Source: Pseudomonas sp. 21
Lineage (GTDB): Bacteria; Pseudomonadota; Gammaproteobacteria; Pseudomonadales; Pseudomonadaceae
Direction: 5' to 3'
NCBI RefSeq assembly: GCF_000955805.1
Contig: NZ_JYOA01000002.1
Span: forward strand, 1 to 42,246
DNA: 42,246 bases
This document shows positions 42,232 through 42,246 of the stretch, piece by piece; positions within the stretch are counted from its first letter, which is position 1; each line of letters starts with the position of its first letter. The translations under genes were made by a program, and so were the position numbers. Under the pieces are notes generated by a model that made no database searches, was not told the DNA's origin, and saw only the letters and a list, made by a program, of their open reading frames with translations.

Positions 42232-42246
42232 GCGGTTCGCGAGCAA
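42232..42246. repeat. Partial REP cut by the window edge
   Basis: GGTTCGCGAGCAA matches the right arm of the REP pairs at 9755 and 27428, and the window ends inside it. Confidence 0.6.

Overview
The window is high-GC chromosomal DNA from a Pseudomonas, most likely of the P. aeruginosa / P. nitroreducens / P. citronellolis side of the genus. Reasons are the protein families, the paired Pseudomonas-type REP palindromes (GGAGCGAGCTTGCTCGCGAA and GGAGCGGGCC...GCCCGCGATCGCG classes) between genes, and a gene order from about 2.7 to 23.4 kb that I recall, from memory only, as close to the PA2817-PA2795 stretch of P. aeruginosa PAO1. I ran no search. I see no prophage, insertion sequence, CRISPR array, tRNA or rRNA.

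Layout. (1) 1-2.4 kb: N-terminal 807 codons of a giant repeat adhesin on the minus strand, cut by the window edge. (2) 2.7-9.7 kb: two small conserved proteins, FadE acyl-CoA dehydrogenase, a transglutaminase-like protein, a glutathione S-transferase and a two-gene ABC exporter. (3) 9.8-14.9 kb: copper block, with copRS divergent from a cupredoxin-copA-copB operon and a CopR-type box between them. (4) 15.2-23.9 kb: queF, a DUF4404 protein, an operon of an HD phosphonate-type protein and a phosphonatase-like pseudo-enzyme with a divergent GntR regulator and its probable operator, mlaA, the rssB-rssC phosphatase/antagonist switch, tal, dusA and a small lipoprotein. (5) 24.0-25.6 kb: a chemoreceptor without a periplasmic sensor domain.

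(6) 25.8-36.3 kb: purine catabolism. A urate/xanthine permease, membrane cytochrome c urate oxidase PuuD, ureidoglycolate lyase, OHCU decarboxylase, allantoinase PuuE, 5-hydroxyisourate hydrolase, an AzgA-type purine-base permease and a GntR/FCD regulator surround an unusual fused regulator. Together they take urate through 5-hydroxyisourate, OHCU, allantoin and allantoate toward ureidoglycolate, glyoxylate and urea. The allantoate-to-ureidoglycolate step (allantoicase) is absent. A repeated palindrome, TTGTRTACAM, occurs at five promoters here and looks like the regulon operator. (7) 36.4-41.6 kb: a tripartite EmrAB/outer-membrane efflux operon with an upstream LysR gene and a near-ideal LysR site. 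(8) A universal stress protein, then the start of another REP at the right edge.

The most unusual item is the 599-residue protein at 31919-33718. It joins a BvgA/NarL-type receiver and LuxR helix-turn-helix to a PAS and histidine-kinase core. The receiver's phospho-aspartate position is Glu and the kinase's phospho-histidine position is Ser, while the ATP-binding domain looks intact. It sits inside the purine cluster and may be a phosphorylation-independent, nucleotide-binding transcription regulator.
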